Both the position numbers and the translations under genes were made by a program. A stretch of 64,000 nt of DNA from Spirometra erinaceieuropaei (Eukaryota; Platyhelminthes; Cestoda; Diphyllobothriidea; Diphyllobothriidae), in assembly GCA_902702965.1 (NCBI GenBank), contig CACRXP010000089.1, positions 759,459 to 823,458 on the forward strand, given 5' to 3'. Below are positions 61,018 through 64,000 of this stretch, in pieces (within the stretch, counting starts at the first letter, position 1; each line of letters opens with the position of its first letter). The notes under the pieces are model-generated. The model made no database searches. It saw only the letters and a list, made by a program, of their open reading frames with translations, and was not told where the DNA came from.

Positions 61018-64000
61018 CTAAGTGTTATTTAAAAATGCGCAGCTTATGAATCCCAGAGTACCTTCTGGACCAATCAGTTTGTGTTTAAACCCAATCCAGC
61101 GGGACACTCCGCAGTAAGAGACGGGCAGCGACGGCGGCAGCAGACGAAGTAACAGATGGAAACAGAAAAAATAAAGTTCGAGAACGCTGTGGGTAATAGG
61201 CACTCTTAAAAGTGTTGACAAAACTCTCCGCCTGACCGTTAGACTGACGACGGTACGGCGGCCAGCGAAGATGCTGGATGTTGTGTTGGCGGCAGAAATC
61301 CTCAAACGTCGACGAAGTAATCTGAGAGCCATTATCTGAAACGAGCACTTCCGGTAAGCCACGCTGGCTAAATATGCGTCGTAGGAAGGCGATAGCGGCA
61401 GATGAGTTCGCTGGATTCAGCGGAGCAATCTCGGGCCACTTCGAGTAGGCATCAATCAAAATGAGGTAAGAGACTCCGTTAAATGGGCCAGCGAAGTCGA
61501 TATTCACGCGTGACCAAGGCCTCTCTGGTGGTTGTCAGGGCATTGGCGGTTGACAAGGCGGCATCTTGGCAGCTTGCTGACATCAAGAACAGCGTCGAAC
61601 CAGGTCGTCGATATCGCCGTCGATACCCGGCCAGCAAGCAAATTTGCGAGCAGTTGACTTCATTCGGCTAATGCCAGGATAAGCCGTATGGAACTGGCGT
61701 AGTACAGTGGGCCAGAAGGAGGATGGGATCACCACACTGTCCACAAACATGAGGCAGGAGTCAACCACAGATAGCGATACTCGGCGGAGGAAGAGCTGGC
61801 GAAGATCGCCAGCGAGAGCAGTGGTTGACCAGTAGGTCTGCACGTAAGTGATGGCCTGACGGAGGACAGGATCCTGTTCAGTAGAATGTCGGATGTCCGC
61901 GGCAGTGACAGGGATACCTCGTATGGCGTCTGATAGCTGACGGCGCACATCGTCCTCAATCGCAATAGCGGCAATCACGGTGTCTTCCTTCGGTTCCTGC
62001 TTATTGCCGATGAGGCGAGAAAGGGCGTCAGCCTGACCAAAGTCTGTAGTGCGGCAGTAACGAATGTCGAAATCGTAGCTAACATGGATGGTTGCCCATC
62101 GCTGAAGTCGGCTAGCTGAATAGACGGAAATGCCTTTTTTCGAACCGAAGATTGACAGCAATGGTTTGTGACCCGTCAACAACGTGAAGTTACGACCGTA
62201 CAACAGTTCTTGGACCGTCTTGACGACAAACACGAGGACTAGAGCTTCTTTCTCGATCTGCCCGTAGTTCTTCCCCGCAGGAATTAGCGTGCGAGATGCA
62301 TGCATGATCGCCTTTTCAGAACCGTGAGGGAAAGTATGTGAGATGACATCGCCAACTCCGTGGTTGGAATCATCTGCAGCAACAACGATCGGCAGCCTCG
62401 GGTCGTTGTGCGTGAGCAGCATATCCGAACTCAGCAGCGGCTTTGGTTGGGCAAAGGGCTCTTCACAGTCGGAGGACCAGTGCTAGGGAGCAGCCTTCTC
62501 AGCAGACGGTTGGGCGGGGCCCGTACGTCATTCAGCGATGGTAGGAAGGCGCTATAGTAGCTGATCAAGCCAAGATACGAACGAAAATGCAACACATTCT
62601 TGGTTGCAGGCATCCGTTGGATGGCCCGAATGTTTTCAGGATCTGGATGGCGACCAGTGACGTCAAAAACGAATCCGGGGTACTTGATGGAGTCGAGGAA
62701 GAATTGGCACTTGTCGGCCAGTAGGCGAAAGCCATATTCCTGCACGCCTTCGAGTACTGCGCACACTCGGTCTTGCAGCTCGGCAGGGGAGCGACCCACG
62801 ATGATGATGTCGTCCAGCTGTGCCAGGGATGCCGGAGAGCATTGCGTTCATCGTTTGTTGGAATGGGGCCGGGGCGGTCTTGACACCAAAGGGCAGCCTG
62901 GTGTATTGGAACAGAGCGCGGTGGGTACTGATGGCCAACAATTCGCGCGACTCAGGGGCGACCTCGATCTGCAGATACGCATCAGCGAGATCCAACTTGG
63001 CAAAGTAAGTGCCGCCATTCAGCAGGGTGAAAAGATCAGCCGGAACCCTTAATGGATAGCAGTTCGGTGTCAGTGCGGCATTGAGACCGGTGGAGAAGTC
63101 AGCACAAATGCGGGTCGAGCCATTGGGCTTCTTAACCACAACGATTGGAGCGGCCCAGGAGGAGTAGGACACAGTAACCAGAACTCCCAATTCCTCTAGA
63201 CGCTTCAATTCAGCCTCGACAAGTGGTAGGGCTGCATATGGGACTGGTCGCTTTGGACGGAAAACTGGTTGACTTCCAGGAGTCAGATGTGGCACGGATT
63301 GAGTGTATGTGCAACGACCCGGGCCGTCTTGGAACACTGAGACAAACTGATGGAGAATGTCCTTGGCTTGGTCGGCAAGCACAGCGGGAATCTGCACCTG
63401 ACTGCAAACAACGCGGAGCGGCATATCGGCCAAACCAAGTTGTTCAATCCAGTCGAGACCAAGTAGGTTTAGATCAGACTTGGTGATGTAGCAGATCGCA
63501 GTGATGCTTTTACCGCGGAACGACACACAGCATTGCAGTTGCCCAATTAGCTGAAGGAGACCACCACACGCGCTTGTGGCGGACTGGGAAGTCAGCTGCA
63601 TCGTGGGGCTGCCGAGGGACTGCCAGAGTCTCTCAGAGATGATAGTGATATCTGAGGCCGAGTCCAATTGTAGACGACCTGCATGGCTATTGAGCAGAAC
63701 GTCAACAAATTTTCTACGGCCAGGCGCATTGAGCTGGAAACCAGCTAAGAGACTGAGGGAATTACCAACGGACTGGTACTTGGACTTGCGTTTCGGCCGG
63801 AACGGTGCCTGGAACGAGAGGTGGCGGGGGCTGGCTTGCATCCAGAAACTGGTTTCGATTTGCAGAACCCCTCACGGTGTCCCATCTGAGTACAGCTTTG
63901 ACAGCAATGCTGGCGGAAAGTGCAATCCCGGTGGAAATGCCACGCGCCGCAGTGCCGACAAGGAGATTGCGGAGAGCTCGCCTTAGCCTCTTCCTTGGGC
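61018..64000 (-). mobile_element. Ty3/Gypsy LTR retrotransposon, partial, runs off the window
   Basis: Minus strand order: gag zinc knuckles (63980-63860), protease, RT, RNase H, integrase, as in Ty3/Gypsy. The 5' part and 5' LTR lie beyond 64000. The sequence after the integrase core (below about 61190) departs from expected integrase and could be the 3' LTR, but the 5' LTR is needed to confirm this. The element is convergent with MAPK15, about 600 nt downstream of it. Confidence 0.85.
61085..63986 (-). pseudogene. Gypsy gag-pol remnant (zinc knuckles, protease, RT, RNase H, integrase)
   Basis: Near 63950-63870 two knuckles read CRHCGAWHFHRDC and [14 protein letters not shown]. Protease: [17 protein letters not shown] (DSA active site). 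RT (63200-62830): [45 protein letters not shown]; a frameshift falls at the catalytic box, which resumes as [10 protein letters not shown] (Tyr position lost). RNase H (62422-62050): VVAADDSNHGVGDV and QIEKEALVLVF, but the usual TDHKPL is TGHKPL, and QADALSRL is kept. Integrase: zinc part decayed with two stops near 61590-61530, core NIDFAGPF, VSDNGSQ and QAESFVNTFKSA showing D, D and E. Frameshifts near 62830 and 62430 confirm inactivity. Confidence 0.88.

Noticed and set aside
1..64000. CRISPR array, bacterial operon or phage-type system
   Set aside because: No regularly spaced direct repeats, no dense ORF packing and no bacterial-type gene; introns and LINEs show a eukaryotic genome.

Overview
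This is eukaryotic nuclear DNA: one intron-rich protein gene spread over about 51 kb, surrounded and filled by decayed retrotransposons. The element types are APE-type CR1/jockey-like LINEs, a LINE whose ORF ends in C2H2 zinc fingers (which I remember as very common in diphyllobothriidean tapeworms), and a Ty3/Gypsy element. With a 35-nt and a 40-nt intron beside kilobase introns, they suggest a large-genome flatworm, most likely a cestode related to Spirometra, Dibothriocephalus or Schistocephalus. The species is an inference from family recognition; no search was run.

Layout. 1-712 has no gene and a degenerate TTAGGG-like patch. 713-3660 (- strand) is LINE A. 3661-4889 is non-coding with a short tandem duplication. 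4890-8885 (+ strand) is LINE B, with ORF1 and ORF2 and an AATAAA/CTGATA tail. 8886-9440 is the presumed promoter region. 9441-60419 (+ strand) is a MAPK15 (ERK7/ERK8) orthologue. I modelled it as 16 coding exons with phase-compatible junctions throughout, giving 1071 residues: a complete kinase domain in exons 1-7 and a very long Ser/Pro/basic tail in exons 8-16. 60420-61017 is a short downstream spacer. 61018 to the window end (- strand) is a Ty3/Gypsy pol, convergent with MAPK15 and cut by the window edge.

The introns hold most of the repeats. Intron 6 has a stray copy of a foldback arm. Intron 7 has two tRNA-derived SINE-like copies. Intron 8 holds LINE C (- strand) and one copy of repeat family R. 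Intron 9 holds a second R copy, another SINE-like copy, and a large inverted repeat with 388-bp arms that are about 97% identical. Intron 13 has a second type of tRNA-like sequence. Intron 15 (7.7 kb) has an inverted SINE pair, a third R copy, and zinc-finger LINE D (- strand), itself interrupted by a 5'-truncated LINE 3' end.

All the retroelement ORFs have stops, frameshifts or lost catalytic residues, so the only plausible functional gene is MAPK15. I found no convincing evidence of a wholly new biological system. The best leads are the MAPK15 architecture (micro-introns, LIR motif formed at a splice junction, enlarged activation loop, long tail), the foldback element with splice-like internal structure, and the undescribed R and tRNA-derived repeat families.
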